Shown: one piece after another, positions 11,364 to 24,813 of the stretch
Position numbering within the stretch: position 1 is the first letter of the stretch
Layout: the number at the start of each line of letters is the position of its first letter
Origin: Stictocephala bisonia
Lineage: Eukaryota; Arthropoda; Insecta; Hemiptera; Membracidae
Length of the DNA: 64,000 bases
Reading direction: 5' to 3'
NCBI GenBank assembly: GCA_035578905.1
Contig: JAQJVL010000046.1
Location: 3,408,730-3,472,729 of the forward strand
Made by a program: the position numbers and the translations under genes
Notes under the pieces: model-generated
Databases searched by the model: none
What the model was told of the DNA's origin: nothing
Seen by the model: only the letters and a program-made list of their open reading frames with translations

Positions 11364-14250
11364 CTGAAACAAAATATAGCCAAGAATTAATAAACAAAGA
11401 ATAGAAAATCATATATATAATGATTTATTTACAGTCTGTGGTAAAGTGGACAGGCACTGACAAGCGACGCAAACTGATGACAGTACAATTTTTAATAAGA
11501 CTGCACTAGCATACAACTTTAATTTGGCCAAAGGGCTATGCCGCTTCCTCATAGTAACCCTCTTACCATGGTTTTCAAAGCTGTGCAACATAGCTCCTTT
11601 GGAGATGCGATGCAAAGTCACTTCGTAGAGTTTAAAAAGATCTTATATACTTTGAATGTCCCCATTTTGCAAGATATAGGGCACTTAAATGTACTGGGCG
11701 ACTTAAATCCAGAAAACTACATCTTTGGCCAGCTTCTCAGTTTATTTAAAGCAAATTTGTTGAACACTTTCGTTGGCTATGCATTATGACTATTATGTTT
11801 TTGCTTTTTGGATTCAGTGCATTTCTTGTACTTGTAGTAAACTCACATGTTGGTATTGACATATTATTGTTTTGTTTGGAACACTTGTACAATGCATTCA
11901 GGTACTTCCAAGTTGCATACTGTGAGAGGGGATAAAATGTTTCGATTTTAAGCTCGTTAATGTTTGCATTCCAATTGTTGATTATTCATATTTAATGACT
12001 ATATTACTGTCCTTGTTAGTTTAGGAAATGTTGAGTAGTTTATGTACCGTACTGTTTTAAAAACTGAAACGTTAATATTTTCAAGTTCTATAATCACTTA
12101 ATTCTGTTAAAACTTTCCTGCAATCAAAAGCTTTTTTCAATAGTTTTCATCACATTGTGGTAGGCACAATATTTTAGTTAATTTTTCCCATCATCCCATT
12201 AGCATGTTATTTCCGTGTATTATCATCAAAAGATTTACTTATAAATTCCAAATGTCATCATAAAAAAATAATCATATTTGGAAGAGAAGCATTAGTTTTA
12301 TAGCAATTTAAAAAATTCATCATAATAATGATGAATAATTTAATTTGGTTTTCCTTATTTTTATTTAAAATAAACAAATGGTAACTGACATTAATCATAA
12401 AGGCTACTATATATCGTTTGTATTAGTGCAAGTATTTTGGTAATTTAAGATCAAGCAGATTAATTGATTCGTTTGAGTGGATAGAACTGATGGTCTAAGT
12501 CCCTGGGCAGTTCACAGCAGAATGTAACAGTTAGTCGAGCTAATTTGACTTGTAAAGTAATTAGGATGCTAATTACTGAACTCGTTAAAAAAGGAAAATC
12601 CCACAGGCATCAGGCTTATCATCCAAAATATCAAGTAAAAGAACACGGTTTTATAGCAACAATGGAAATATAAAATCAATTGTAAAAAGATTCCAAGGTT
12701 ATAATCACGATTATTGGTTGATGTTTCTAAGCATAATTTATCAAAAACTGAAATAAAATCTAGTTATTTTAGACCTGTTCTTTAAAAGCATAATACTTCA
12801 ACTATGCTATTATTACATTCATTAAAATAAAATACCTTGCAGAGCAAGTTAATTTATCTAAATAAACTCATGATTAGAGGCAAACATATTTCAACCTGCT
12901 ACATGTGCTGTTGACAACAAAGTCAACATTACATTAAAAGTATCTCCTATTCTGTTATGTTGCCACACCATTTTTTAACGTATGATAAGGTTCATCAAGC
13001 CATTTAATTTTTTTAAATTAGTGTACACTGTTGTATATATCTGAAATTATACTTACACTATAGTATTTTTGAACCACCCATACACGTACAGTGACAATTG
13101 CATTAGTACCCGCGGAAGGACGGTTCTAATGCAATTGCATCAGTCACTGTTCCGTACTTAGTATAAGTTATTGTACATATAGTTAATTGTAATTCTTAAT
13201 TAAGTAATTTAATAGTTTGTTCCTCTTATTTGTATTTATAATCTCTTAAGCATAAATTGTTATTCCCATACTCATAATATATTCACCTGTTACTGTATTA
13301 CAATTTAAATAATATTACTGGCCTCTATGCACATGCACTTGCCAAAAGTCAAATATCAGGTGACATTGTCTAACCCTTGTAACCGGTGATGTGAACCCCG
13401 TCAACACGCTTCACCCGTATACCTAAAATTAAAACCCCAGTTGAACTCATGATGCTCTGCAGAACGGTTCGCTCGGCGTCGCGATTGCCGTGACCTTTCT
13501 TGTAGTGTGCAATTTTGGTTTCATTAGTCATTGATCGTGTTTTTTTCGTCTCTCAATCTCTCTACTCTCAATCTACTCGGCATTTAATTCAAGGTAAACT
13601 CTATTCAGTGTTGTGCTGTGCTTCCAGCTGACCGCTGGACAACATCGACACCCCAGGCCTGGTGGATCCATCTCTACGGTCATATCATCTCTCATCTTCT
13701 CAGTTCTTCGCTCCAAGATATGTACTATCTCCTCTAAAAGGTACAGTTGGTTCTTTTCTACTTATAAAACGCATGTCCCTGTGATCGTTCGTGGTAACGT
13801 CTTTTGTAGTGTTTCCTCTACTAACGTGGATGTTAGTTGGTCCTCCGAAAAGGCACTAAGCTTTTAAAAATCTCTCAAAACGCCCTCAATACTAAATAGT
13901 CATCTTTTTGCGTCTCGACTAGGCCCCGCCTATTCCTGGTCACAGAGGGCGACGATTTTAGCCACTAGACTACCGAGGCACGACGCGGCATTGGCAAAAA
14001 CCGGTTCTAAACAGCTAACGCTATGAGCGGGAGAATTTTGTATTGTGATTTTGAGGTACATGACTGTAGATCTTCTTTTTGCCACTTGTTCTGCTCATTA
14101 CAGGTAGTGCTCTCTAATGAACATGTTGTCTCTCAACAATTTAACTGATTGTTTGGTGCGTTTATTCACTATAATAAATAATTCTAAAACCACAATGAGC
14201 CCATAGTTCGTCGCCAATGGGTTAATGACTACTTAGCAACAAAAATTATT
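11364..14250. other. Drp1 intron 1, mostly unrecognised
   Basis: AT-rich up to 13,300 apart from the hairpin at 13,089. From 13,430 to 14,030 the DNA is GC-richer, with CT-rich runs and caggcctggtggatccatct near 13,650. It ends before a ccaatgggTTAA motif at 14,215, so it could be an unidentified element. Confidence 0.4.
13089..13149. other. Short imperfect hairpin
   Basis: CAGTGAC-AATTGCATTAG (13,089-13,106) pairs with CTAATGCAATT and GTCACTG (13,126-13,149), with a 19-nt loop and a 6-nt bulge on the 3' arm. It lies in Drp1 intron 1. It could be a transposon remnant or a transcribed hairpin; no function can be assigned. Confidence 0.4.
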
Positions 14251-14262
14251 AAATAATTGCTG

Positions 14263-14420
14263 GCGTGGTGGCTCAGTGGCTAAGGCTTCGGTCTGCAGAG
14301 GGCCTGGTCCAAGGTTCGAATCCTCACTAAGCAGACAGTCGGTACTTCACTCATTGAATAAAGTTGACGCACAGGCCTGTAGGCCCATGTCAACTGGCGA
14401 GTGAAGTTAAAAAAAAGTCA
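14263..14420 (+). mobile_element. tRNA-derived SINE with perfect target-site duplication
   Basis: An RNA polymerase III internal promoter is present: A box TGGCTCAGTGG at 14269-14279 and B box GGTTCGAATCC at 14313-14323, with tRNA-like spacing. About 75 bp of unrelated body follows and then a short A-rich tail. The copy is flanked by a perfect 12-bp duplication, AAATAATTGCTG, at 14251-14262 and 14421-14432, which shows target-primed insertion. It lies in Drp1 intron 1. The tRNA species of origin is not certain. Confidence 0.9.
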
Positions 14421-14879
14421 AAATAATTGCTGATGTCTTTCAAGTTCACTTCATTTTCTTGTTCACTTTCTTCTTCAACATTTGAACGATTATCAAGTCT
14501 CAGTATCGTCTTTTTCTCTCTGTATTAATCTCAGGTTTATTTTCTCATTTTAATTTGTTACTATTTGCTCCAATAATTATATACGTCAGTGAAAAGAACT
14601 AACAACTGCAAGAAAGTGATGTGGACTTTCAGTACTGCGGTTTGTGTTCGCAGAGAACAGACAATTCGTAATGTTCGCTTCCAGCTGTATTAAATGAGCT
14701 TGTTCAAGGTTGAATTCATCTCAAGGTCAAGGTTTGATTAGTATTAAGAAACCTATCAATGGTGAATGACATTTTCTTCTCTTTTTACAATAATGTTAGT
14801 CTTAAATACAATCCACTCTGATGCTGTCATAATTTAAATTAATTAACTCATTTACGTTTTCTCGCCTTAACAGTAATAT

Positions 14880-15325
14880 AGAAAAAAATACTAGAAGAGG
14901 AACACAAAATTATGAGTAAGATGTTAGACCCAAAATTAACAGATAAATGATACTGGCTACAATCAAGAAGAAAAAAAAAAAATATATCAAACCTGGTAAG
15001 AATGCGAAGATTAAAATTTTAGGAACATGTTAGAAGTCAAGACTTCTGCTCAAAGACTCCACAACAGAATTCTCACGTACACACAAAAAGTCAAATCGAC
15101 AACACCATGGATTACCCAGTTAAATTAGATTTACAAATCGCAAAAATTGAACAAACAGAGGTTACAGATAGAAAAATGTTTAGAAATAAGTAGAAAAGTG
15201 GATTGTATTGTCAGAGAAGGAAGCACCAAAGAAACCAGGAACAAAATGGACAGACAGAAGAAAGAAAAAGAAAACACGGAGAAAATATGAAAGAAGTATG
15301 GATGAAATTATGTCATAATGCTGTG
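14880..15325 (+). mobile_element. Endonuclease/RT LINE C-terminal remnant
   Basis: Plus-strand frames read KMLDPKLTDK, NLVRMRRLKF, NTMDYPVKLDLQIAKIEQTEVTDRKMF and KHQRNQEQNGQTEER, in the order of the C-terminal domain of endonuclease-reverse transcriptase LINEs (the RRLKFxGH...PWxxQVKxDL region). Several stops. Family call moderate. Confidence 0.5.
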
Positions 15326-16254
15326 TGTGATCCTTCTGGTTCATTCGCGGTTAACGATAATCATCATCATATCTTTATCCAAAACTGTACACAAGATACA
15401 GGTGAATGGTATCTCAGAGTATTATGATTTAAATAAAATCACATTACAATCAATTACACAAATCACTAATCTACAGAAGAATCATGAAAATGAAATTGAT
15501 TGGAAGTTGTTAACTAGAAGTATTTCCAAAATTACTCAATTCATCAAGTGAATATATCGGTATGATTTTAACTTTGTGATGAATTTTTTTTCCTGCTTTT
15601 AAGTTTCTAATCTGTGTCTTCCGATATTACTTGTTCGGATGATAATAATGATATATATTTGTTGTAGTTGTTAAATAGTTTTCCTCAGCTCTACAGAAAA
15701 ACACTGCTTACTAACAAAATTAAATATATGAAGATAAGATTCACACTATGGGAAAATGTGGTATGGGAAATATTTGTTAATATTAATCTAGTAGTACGTA
15801 ACTTAAAGTAATCAAGGAATGAGTTACAGCAAAAAAATGATTATTGTAGTTTAATATTTGCAAGGATTGCAATCTATTGTAAAATAATTCTTATCACTTT
15901 GATTAAATGAGCCATTTATCTTCCTGTTATCACAAAGTAATTTATTTTTATAAACAAATTATAGATTGATATATTTCACTACTTATTTGCATAACTACGG
16001 CGGTATTTTAAATAATATTGTGAATACCAAAACATCAAGTATAAGTAATTTTGTAAAATAAAACATAAATGTCTACAGCTTGTAGATAGAACTTTTTTAT
16101 TAAACTAAAGCAATAGATTAAAGCAAGATATTTTAAAATATTAAAAATTGATTATTTTAGAATGACGATTTTTTGATTTTGAATTGAGGAAACATTTTTA
16201 TTTAACAAATTTGAACATTTTTTGGGATTATTGCACAATATAGAAGTATTATCA

Positions 16255-16460
16255 GAATATGCAAGTCGACGGAAGATGCTTTACTTCTGTTGACTGAGAG
16301 AATCTATGCTAGTTTGAATACAAAAAAGACGACCACAGGGGTATTCAGACTTTAAAGGCCTGTGACCTTGTGGATCACGACATTCTTTTAAACAAATTAG
16401 AAGTGGCTTGCATTAGAGGTGTATCTTTTAACTGGTGTACTAAGCCTTTCACACATCCTT
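16255..16460 (+). mobile_element. LINE reverse-transcriptase fragment
   Basis: Reads STEDALLLLTERIYASLN and, after a frameshift, CDLVDHDILLNKLEVACIRG, matching the finger/palm region (normally ...FDLVDHDILLNKLExxGIRG) of LINE reverse transcriptases. Confidence 0.7.
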
Positions 16461-16794
16461 CATATTTATTATTTAAGCTAATACTATAAAACAATAAAAA
16501 TATTGCTTTATACTGTTGTGTAACAAATCTAATCCTAACTTGCTGTATGCTGGGAAGTTCGGCTGAATTGTTTTTACTAAGTCATACAGTATAGTACGCC
16601 TCCTAAGAGATTTTTAGATCAGGGTTGGAAGATTAACTTTCCACAGCAGGTTTTGAACACGTTCGCATAGACTTCCATTTTGCCGATCTTTTTACTTCAC
16701 ATGTGCATTTTAAAAGTGTTGTCAAAAAACCGATTTTTATATTTTTGTTGAAAAGTATGTATTTTGATGATTTACATAACATAAACTAGTTTAA

Positions 16795-17090
16795 CCCTTT
16801 GAGGACCAAAAAAAAAAAAAAAAAAGTGTGAATTATTGTCAGTTCTTTTCATTGACGTTATATTCCAACAGCTGGCTCCAGACGTTAAAAAAAGCATTCT
16901 CGAACATCTGCGTGTCATGCCAAAGACGTACAAGTTATTGTAAGCGGTTATATGTAACAAACTTCGAATGACGGGTTACCGTCATTCGGGGTCCTCAACA
17001 TGAATTTTAGTTTTGACCATATTTCTTCATTTCGGTCCTCAAGGGAAAAAAACATAAATGATGATATATAGTCATTCGGTCCCTAAAGAG
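16795..17090. mobile_element. Possible TTAA-type MITE
   Basis: Begins CCCTTTGAGGACC directly after TTAA (16791-16794). The far end, read inward, is CTCTTTAGGGACC, flanked by TAAA in place of a perfect TTAA. An internal perfect palindrome CGAATGACGG-gtta-CCGTCATTCG lies near 16,966-16,989, and a further gtcctcaa copy lies near 17,035. The boundaries are less certain than for the other TTAA elements. Confidence 0.4.
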
Positions 17091-18598
17091 TAAAAATTAA
17101 AATAAAAAGTTCTTGGTGTTTTTTTCACATTTTTTATCATGGGCCTCTGTGGCCCACGTCGGTCAGAAGTAATATGAGACGCGGGCCATATGTACACCAC
17201 GTTGACCCTGTTGAATGACCGCATGGGCCAATAGAGGCTAAGCTTTTCTCAAAAGTCGATTACTTAGAAACATAAAATAACCTACAACAATCAGATAATT
17301 GATTTAATAAAACAGTACAATATGGGTAGTACAATTGTTTGGAAGTATGCTTCCTCTGTTCTTCGTAAGACTTACATCACTTAGAGACGGAATTATCAAC
17401 ATTATTGGAGTATCAATCCAAGTCAATAAATCTAAAAAAATAACAAATAAGTCCAACCAATTAACAACTATATGAAAGTATGAAAATTTGGGTAATTGCT
17501 TAGCAAGATTTTACAATACTTTAAAAATGAGTAATAATTCGTCCTAGATATTGGAGTAATTTTCAACAACCAATTACTTCAAATTGTAACGTAAGATTCC
17601 AACCATTTTACCATGGGTAAGTGTAAAGCTTTTGGGTAATACATTGTATGTTCAGAACAACGATTAAATTGTATTTAACGAGTCATCAAGCTTTTTACTA
17701 CCTAAATAAAGCTACTTTACCCTACTATACTTGAAATAAAGATTATGCTTGTGGGTTGGAGGCTATTAATGTACCACATACCATTCTGCTAGGAGTAGAT
17801 CTACATTTATTTTATTTTTTTTATAAGTAGGTAACCAGAGTCCTACTAAAGTAAAGTAAAGATAGGACAGAATAAGTAAGAATATAAAATAATTAAAATT
17901 AAACTATGATTACAAGCAATGTATATAGTTATTAGGCTATTAATTAAACAACAACCTTGTACATTTTCACAAAGATAGAATCAGGATAGAGGTCCATTAA
18001 TGGAATTCGGATATGGTGAATTATACAATGCAAATTCACCGTAGAATTTTAGGTTCAGGCTCTTTGTATTAATTTTACTTCCTAAAATTCTAACTGAACT
18101 GATTTTTTACAAAAACTATTCCTGTATACCACAGTATTTTCATCTGCTAGGCTTAGATAAAAATATTGGAGTTTCATCTAATGAAAAAAAAAAACTAGAA
18201 TAAGTTAGTCTGTATGTAGCATCCGGCAAATACAAATACATTAATAAACAAAAATGCCAATGCTATCGTATTAACCCTCAAACCTGTGGTTACATTTCCT
18301 GACATTTACAGACATTTTTTCAAAAAGAGAACAATTTTATAAACTTTCTTGTTTTTGTTATCATTTTGCTCATCACAAACCAGGCTATCTGATAGTATGA
18401 AAATATATATTTTTGTTACGTCACCTGACATCTTGAATAATGCTTTCTGGAAAACAAAAATGTGAGAGGTTACCTAGGAAACAATATAATATTACTATTT
18501 TTAAAATTCTGAGATAGGCAAACAAACTACAAAGTGTCTCTGGTTTTGGTAAATATTTTATTTGAAAGAAGGAAGAATTATATTAATATAGCCTAGCC
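17091..18598. other. Drp1 intron 1, nothing recognised
   Basis: AT-rich. A partly palindromic GC-richer patch at 17,135-17,235 has gggcctctgtggcccacg and catgggccaatagaggc. No coding signal. The stretches 15,330-16,250 and 19,260-19,980 are likewise empty, except for a duplicated caactcttcccgtttccag block at about 19,562 and 19,747. Confidence 0.4.
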
Positions 18599-18606
18599 GT
18601 ATTTAG

Positions 18607-19245
18607 GGTAATTCTAAGTAATGAATGGGTCAACCTCAATTTTCCTCATATTACAATATCATGTTCAAATTGAAAAGAAAATGACAGGAAATTATTGCCG
18701 GAAAGCAGTTATAGGGAGCACACAATCATCCGACGGTCAAAGTCCATATGCCGGCTCGCTGTTTTCTCTCAGTGGCAACGGCCTCTATTCAGTTGTTATA
18801 GTGATGGCCAGTAGTTCGAATGGTAATCCCTTTTTATATAATTAATGCAAATTTACCTGAACTAAATTTATAGTGTCACACCCAAAACATTGAAAGATTG
18901 TGGAGGGAGGTAAGAGGCAACATCCCAAGATATGGTAAACCACATTTCATTGAGCATTTGGCTGAATTTATTTTTAGAAGAAAGTATTCTGATTACAAAA
19001 ATAGAATACATCACATCTTCAAGGCGATTTCCTGTGTGTACAACGGACTTTCGGCCTATGGTGATCGTACAGAGCCACAACCTATGGAGCCAGACTTCGA
19101 TATTGAAGACTATTAAGGTTAGTTATGTAAGTGTTTTTCTCTCCGGCATGTAATTATGTATTTAAAAAAGTTCTACATATATTTCCTTCATTAGATTGTA
19201 ATATGATAAAAATTGAGGTTGATCCATACATTACTTAGACTTGCC
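18607..19245 (+). mobile_element. Degenerate Merlin/IS1595-like DNA transposon
   Basis: 639 bp with terminal inverted repeats of at least 50 bp (GGTAATTCTAAGTAATG... left; GGCAAGTCTAAGTAATG... inward from the right) and a flanking 8-bp near-duplication, gtatttag (18599-18606) and gcatttag (19246-19253). Merlin elements make 8-9-bp duplications. On the plus strand 18898-19113 encodes LWREVRGNIPRYG (its W read within MWREV) and HLAEFIFRRKY, resembling the C-terminal end of ISXO2/IS1595-type transposases (the ...E.xW...R...Y region). The catalytic core is mostly deleted, so it is not autonomous. The family call rests on recognising these motifs. Confidence 0.65.
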
Positions 19246-19984
19246 GCATTTAGTATGTATCCATATATAACAATTTGTTGCCATGATTAACAATATTTAC
19301 ACAGATATGCCAAAAATATGAGGTAGTCACTATAGAATTATTCTATTTAGCCTACTAAAATTTATGGAAAAAAAATGCTCTATGATAATAAATATATTTG
19401 TGAAATGGTGTCCATAGGCTGTCAGCTCAGGAATTCATAGATGATGGATGAAACTTTTCCCGCATATACGTAAAAGTGTTGTATTCTACAGGTTGACATT
19501 TTTTTCTTCTTTCTTTACATTTAGAAGACTCTAATAATATGTTTTTTATGAATTATAGAGCAACTCTTCCCGTTTCCAGTAGTGTATAAATCATATCAAA
19601 ATCGTAAAAAAATCGATTATAATAAATGTAATTGCAAAAAGGAGATGAATTTAGGCGGTTAGTAACTGAGCAGTAGCAAACAACACAGCTAAATTTAGTC
19701 CTTTCCTTTCATTTCATAAACAACATAAGAAAAGCATGACAAACAGCAACTCTTCCCGTTTCCAGCAGTATATAAATCAAGATGATATTGTTAACAGATA
19801 GATTGTAATAAAGGTTAATACCATAGAGGAGCAAAATGGCTAAAATCAGCCATGTGGTGGTTGCACAGTTGTAAAACAGGGCTGAACTCTCCCATGTTCT
19901 GATTGAATTTCTACAATCACAAACGATAAATAAAATCTTTCATTCTTCCAACGTCTTTGGCATTTTTACAAAATATCAAAACAC

Positions 19985-20160
19985 TGTTATAGGGGACATC
20001 AGTCCAAATCCCTATAAATTTTACTGAATCTTGTGACACCTTGCATCAAAGCAGGAGTGCTATCCACTATGCTATCAAGAGACTTAATAATTAGATAGCT
20101 CAAAATTTCCTCTTGCTAGCCTGTCCTTATGAAAATGGACGCAGTTAAAATATCTGATGG
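19985..20160 (-). repeat. Dispersed repeat copy 1, SINE-like
   Basis: Shares an extended block with 20,995-21,165: ccaaatccctataaattttac, ctgaatcttgtgac, a gctatccactatgct segment and cctcttgctagcctg. Copy 2 on the minus strand contains GTAGTGGTTAGCAG, like the A box of tRNA genes. A degenerate tRNA-derived SINE is the likeliest origin. Confidence 0.5.
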
Positions 20161-20994
20161 TCTAGCATTTGCAAAAGGTGTATAAACCACTGTCGTTATA
20201 ATGTTTTGGAACTGGCCTAAAATACAACATACTAGCCATAGACCAAGCCATTATAACAGATTTTGCAGACCCTCAGGGAAATGCTATATTTTGATAGCCA
20301 TAAATCATATTTTCTTAAATCTTTTTTATTTGATAGAATATAACATGGGCTTTCAGATTATAGGAATTTTAGCTATTATTGTGTACAGGTACAAATTATA
20401 CACCGCTTATAACTTGAAAGTAAGTTTGAAAATAAAATGATAATTTTTCCAAGGGGATCCTTTTTGTAGAGGATATGTTTTGAAATAACTATAGAAGTTT
20501 CATTCATGACAAAATTTGCAGTTAGGAACAAATTATATTTATTCACAGTTCAAGCAAAACCATAAAAACCGAAATTTTCAAGCAATGCATGCTAAACATG
20601 CAAAAAATAACTAAACTAGCCTAAGTTTCAAGTATAAACAGGGGATTCAAAATACAGGATAAACAATCAAATGAACAGGCTGATTACAAAGACAACACAA
20701 CTAAAAAGTACAGTTCACAACCTAAACACGTCAGCGTCTGACATAAACAGCTGTTGTCTATATATATAACAGTAGTAGGGACCGCAGTAATGTACGATCA
20801 ACCAGAGTATACGAATATCATGTAATATACTGCTATAAAATCTATTACATTTCCTAGGTTATTTATCTTCACTATTTCACGAAAATTCTATCAAAACATA
20901 TTATTAGAAAAAGAATATCACGTAACTTCTGATAAATCAAGACTGCCGTTTTTGCTAAAACTACAACTTCTGATACCGTATATTGGAAGTTGGT

Positions 20995-21165
20995 CTCACA
21001 AGGGTGAAGGGATCGGTCCAAACCCCTTGAAATTTTACTGTATCTTGTGACCCCTAGCACTGAAAACAGAACTGCTAACCACTACGTTTTCAAATGGCTT
21101 AATAGTTAAATAAGCCTAGCACAGAAATCCTCTTGCTAGCCTGCCCTCAATACAGATGGATGTAA
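20995..21165 (-). repeat. Dispersed repeat copy 2, SINE-like
   Basis: The better-preserved relative of 19,985-20,160, about 1 kb away in the same orientation. The rev-comp of 21070-21086 reads GTAGTGGTTAGCAGTTC, an A-box-like sequence, and GGTTTGGACCGATCC further on resembles a weak B box. No clear flanking duplication. Confidence 0.5.
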
Positions 21166-21414
21166 GTCTAAGTTAAGATAAAATCAATCCTACGTTTGAT
21201 AAAAGGAGCTTGAACCACTGATCTTACACGACATTAATAAATCAGCTTGAACATTCAACCAATGTCGAATTCCAAATGAAGCCTTAGCTTGCAGACTATT
21301 GGGCCCAAACACAGAAGAAAAAAAAACTTACCTTCTCTAGCTTAACAACAAAGGTTATACTATATTTCTTCTACTTACAATCACTAATACTTGGCATCAA
21401 ACACTCACTCACTA

Positions 21415-21800
<386 letters not shown>

Positions 21801-21916
21801 TAAAAAAAGGACAAAGAATTAAATTTAACATCTGACTTATAATAATTGATGGTGAACGTTTTCATAGAGTAAGATTAAACCAAGTTTTCCGTCAGAAAGC
21901 ATGTACCGAAATATCA

Positions 21917-23480
21917 AATCAAAATCGTTTATTGTAGTTAATATGATAACATGCATTACAATTGTCACGTACAGCAATAGCAGTCAAAATAAAATATACA
22001 TGCAAAATCAAATTACTCGCTAAAAAGATAAAGTAATTAAGAAAATAAAACATGCTAAGAATAAAATGCATGCATTGATACATGATAAATTACTTTAGAT
22101 GATATACAGATAAAAGTGCATATACTTTTATCCAATATCCAATCCATAATCCAATAGTAATTTGAACCATCGTGTTATATAGTAAATTTGGATTGAGCTA
22201 TTATTTGTTTGAATGACAAAATAATTTTCTTGGGGCATGCTATGCTGGGTGGAGCGAGTCCAATTACAGTGCTTGATTTATTTTTCAATGACTTACTTAC
22301 ATTTAACAATCTTCACCACTCAAGGGATATACTTTATTTATTCAATGATTTCATTTGGCTTTTAAGCAATATTACAGCAATAGGCTATTTCCATAATACA
22401 GTAAAAAAAATGACCATTCATGAGCATGGCACATGAAATAAATGGAAAATCTTAGCCCAAACTTAAATTAAAAGGCTAATAACAACAATGAACAAATAGT
22501 ATCATGCACAGAAAATGCAATTTTGGCCATTCAATTCTTAAAACTAACAAACTAGTAACATTGAAAAAACTACAAGCCACAAGCAGAGAAAAGGCAAAGG
22601 AAAAACACATGATTGGTGCTAAGGAACTCAGACAAGGTGTACAAGGGGTTATTTACAAGCCAATTTTTAACGACTGATCTAAATTTGGAAATTAATTGGC
22701 AATGATCTCACATATATAGGCAATAAATTAATCATTCTCAACCTGCAACAGGAAAAGTATTGGAAACCTTGAATAGCCTACATCTAGGTATAAAAATCAG
22801 GGCCATGCCTATTAAGATATGAGTGCACAGTCTCATTAGCTATGTAGGAGTTAATATTATCCTTAATATCTAACAGGGAATTAAATATATACAAATTATA
22901 TACAGTCAAAATCTTATATTGTATGAATAATGGTTTGCAGTGGTCAAAGTAAGTAGCATGGTCTAATATTCTTAATGCCCTTTTCTGTAAAATTAAAATA
23001 TCATGTATAAGGGGAGAGTGACCCCATAGGATGATGCCGTACAAAATGTGACAGTAAAAGAAAGAAAAATAGGCTTGTCTAATAAAACTGGGATGCATTG
23101 CTGACTTGAGCTTGAGTAGTAAATACAAAACTGCTTACCCTATCGCACAAATTCTCAATACCGTATGGGATCCAAGTAAGTAGGGGGTAACATCCACTGA
23201 GCTAGTGACATCCACTCCTTTGTTGAGAGTAAAGGTCATACATAAGCCGTGCTTTAGTTTCATTTAAAAGTAATTTGTAACTACCAATCGGCTGCTAATC
23301 TTAATAATACATTTCATTTGCCACGGCAGTTGATGATTCACAGCTACTATATTAGAGAACGGTGTCATCTGCAAAAAGTACAAGATGATAATAAAATATC
23401 GACACTAAGAAAAGGGCCGATCACAGAGCCCTGTGGAACACCATGCTTAATCTTAGTAGTCATGGATACTGGATACGCCA
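21917..23480 (-). mobile_element. 5'-truncated LINE with RT motifs and 3' end
   Basis: Minus strand in order: GVPQGSVIGP (23,414-23,442), ADDTVL (about 23,358-23,373, the catalytic Asp pair), then QAYFSFFYCHILYGIILWGH and QKRALRILDHATYFDHCKPLF (22,784-23,128), then a long 3' UTR ending in ...acaataaacgattttgattt at 21,917. Parts are deleted between the motifs. It lies just upstream of the Drp1 promoter region. Confidence 0.8.
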
Positions 23481-24249
23481 TTCCAACTAGTTACCCGGTA
23501 ACTTCCAGAGCTGATTAGTTGTAAATAGCATGTTTACTGTTTAGCTAAAAGCTTCCATGTGATTGGTAGATTTATTAATTAGTATTTAATATAAAAATCA
23601 AACCAGCTGATTTGCCCATGTGATGATACAATTTACTGCACAGCCTCCCCGTGATAACTGCCGTCTGTTATATACAAATACTATACATATATGGCACATA
23701 GTATACAAATAGACTGACCATGCTTTTTTTAGTCAAAGGCCACTGCATTTGCTGTAAACTACTATTTAGCATATTATCAGTCTCAGCTATTGCTATTAGT
23801 CACTTGAGAGTGTACTCGAGAAAGAAAAAAGGAGGGAGACCACTGGCACTTCATGCAAAAACCTAACAGAACTACTAATTTCGCCGGAACAAAACCCGAC
23901 TCCACGATACCCATAAGTGTGGGCAGTCTTCTTGTTTCTAAAGCCAATGGTTCTAGCATTCATAAGTCGAACAGACGTCAATCCCCATAATCTCTTTCTA
24001 AAGAGAATTGTGTTTTTTTTCTTAATTTTTATTTCAATAGACCTATGTAAGGAACAAATGTCCACATTTGAAAGGCTTAAACTTTCACCAAGACACTTTC
24101 TAGCCAATAAAAGAGACTTAACCTAAACAAAGAGAAAATATTTGCTTGTGGACCATAAAGAGAATTCTGATTCCAAGGGAGAAACTTCGATTTTTTCTAC
24201 TAGAAATGTTGAAATCTTCAGTAAATCATGAATGTAACGGAAAATAACA
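23481..24249. other. No recognised feature
   Basis: Sequence between the LINE and the Gypsy LTR. The opposed frames at 23,796-24,126 have no known motif. Confidence 0.4.
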
Positions 24250-24800
24250 TGTTGTTTCCGCTACTACGGTAACGTAAGAAATAATAACTCACTCAGGGAG
24301 AGTACCTCTATAACCTTTTATTAAATCAAATTAAACAGTACACTATATTGATAGTACAACCACTTAGTATTTTATCTTTATAATAATACCGTAAATAAAT
24401 ATACAAGAATACACAGAAGAAAATAATATCTATGTACAACCAACTCCGTGACCTGAGGAAACAATTAGACAGGTAAATACCCACAAATAGAATTACCTAA
24501 TGAAAGTGGGTGACCTCGTAACTCCTCCAGACACCCAACAGGTAACAGCCACTCGAAACTGGTCCAACACCTAACCGGCAGAGGTTCCCCTAACAACGTG
24601 GAAACTCCCAATGCGGAATCCTAACCCGACGGTCAACTGTGACTGTACACCCCGAACAAGCGGAAACCTTCCTCTATATACGCTTTGACCCACCCTGAAC
24701 GTAAACATCATTTCAAGGTTGGGCAACCTCCTGGCCACGAACTTAGTTGTGCAATATACATGACGTTGAATCTATTTCTATAGTATACCCTATTATCACA
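24250..24800 (-). mobile_element. LTR of a Ty3/Gypsy-type retrotransposon
   Basis: On the minus strand it begins TGTGATAATAGGG directly after a purine tract GTAGTAGGAGGGA (rev-comp of 24801-24813), the usual primer for plus-strand DNA synthesis. It ends near GGAAACAACA at 24250, giving TG...CA termini and a length of about 551 bp. It therefore looks like the 3' LTR of the element whose pol fragment lies just to the right. No second LTR and no clear target duplication are visible. Confidence 0.6.
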
Positions 24801-24813
24801 TCCCTCCTACTAC
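24801..24813 (-). other. Polypurine tract of the Gypsy-like element
   Basis: GTAGTAGGAGGGA on the minus strand abuts the TG that opens the LTR. A purine run in this position primes second-strand synthesis in LTR retrotransposons. Confidence 0.55.
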
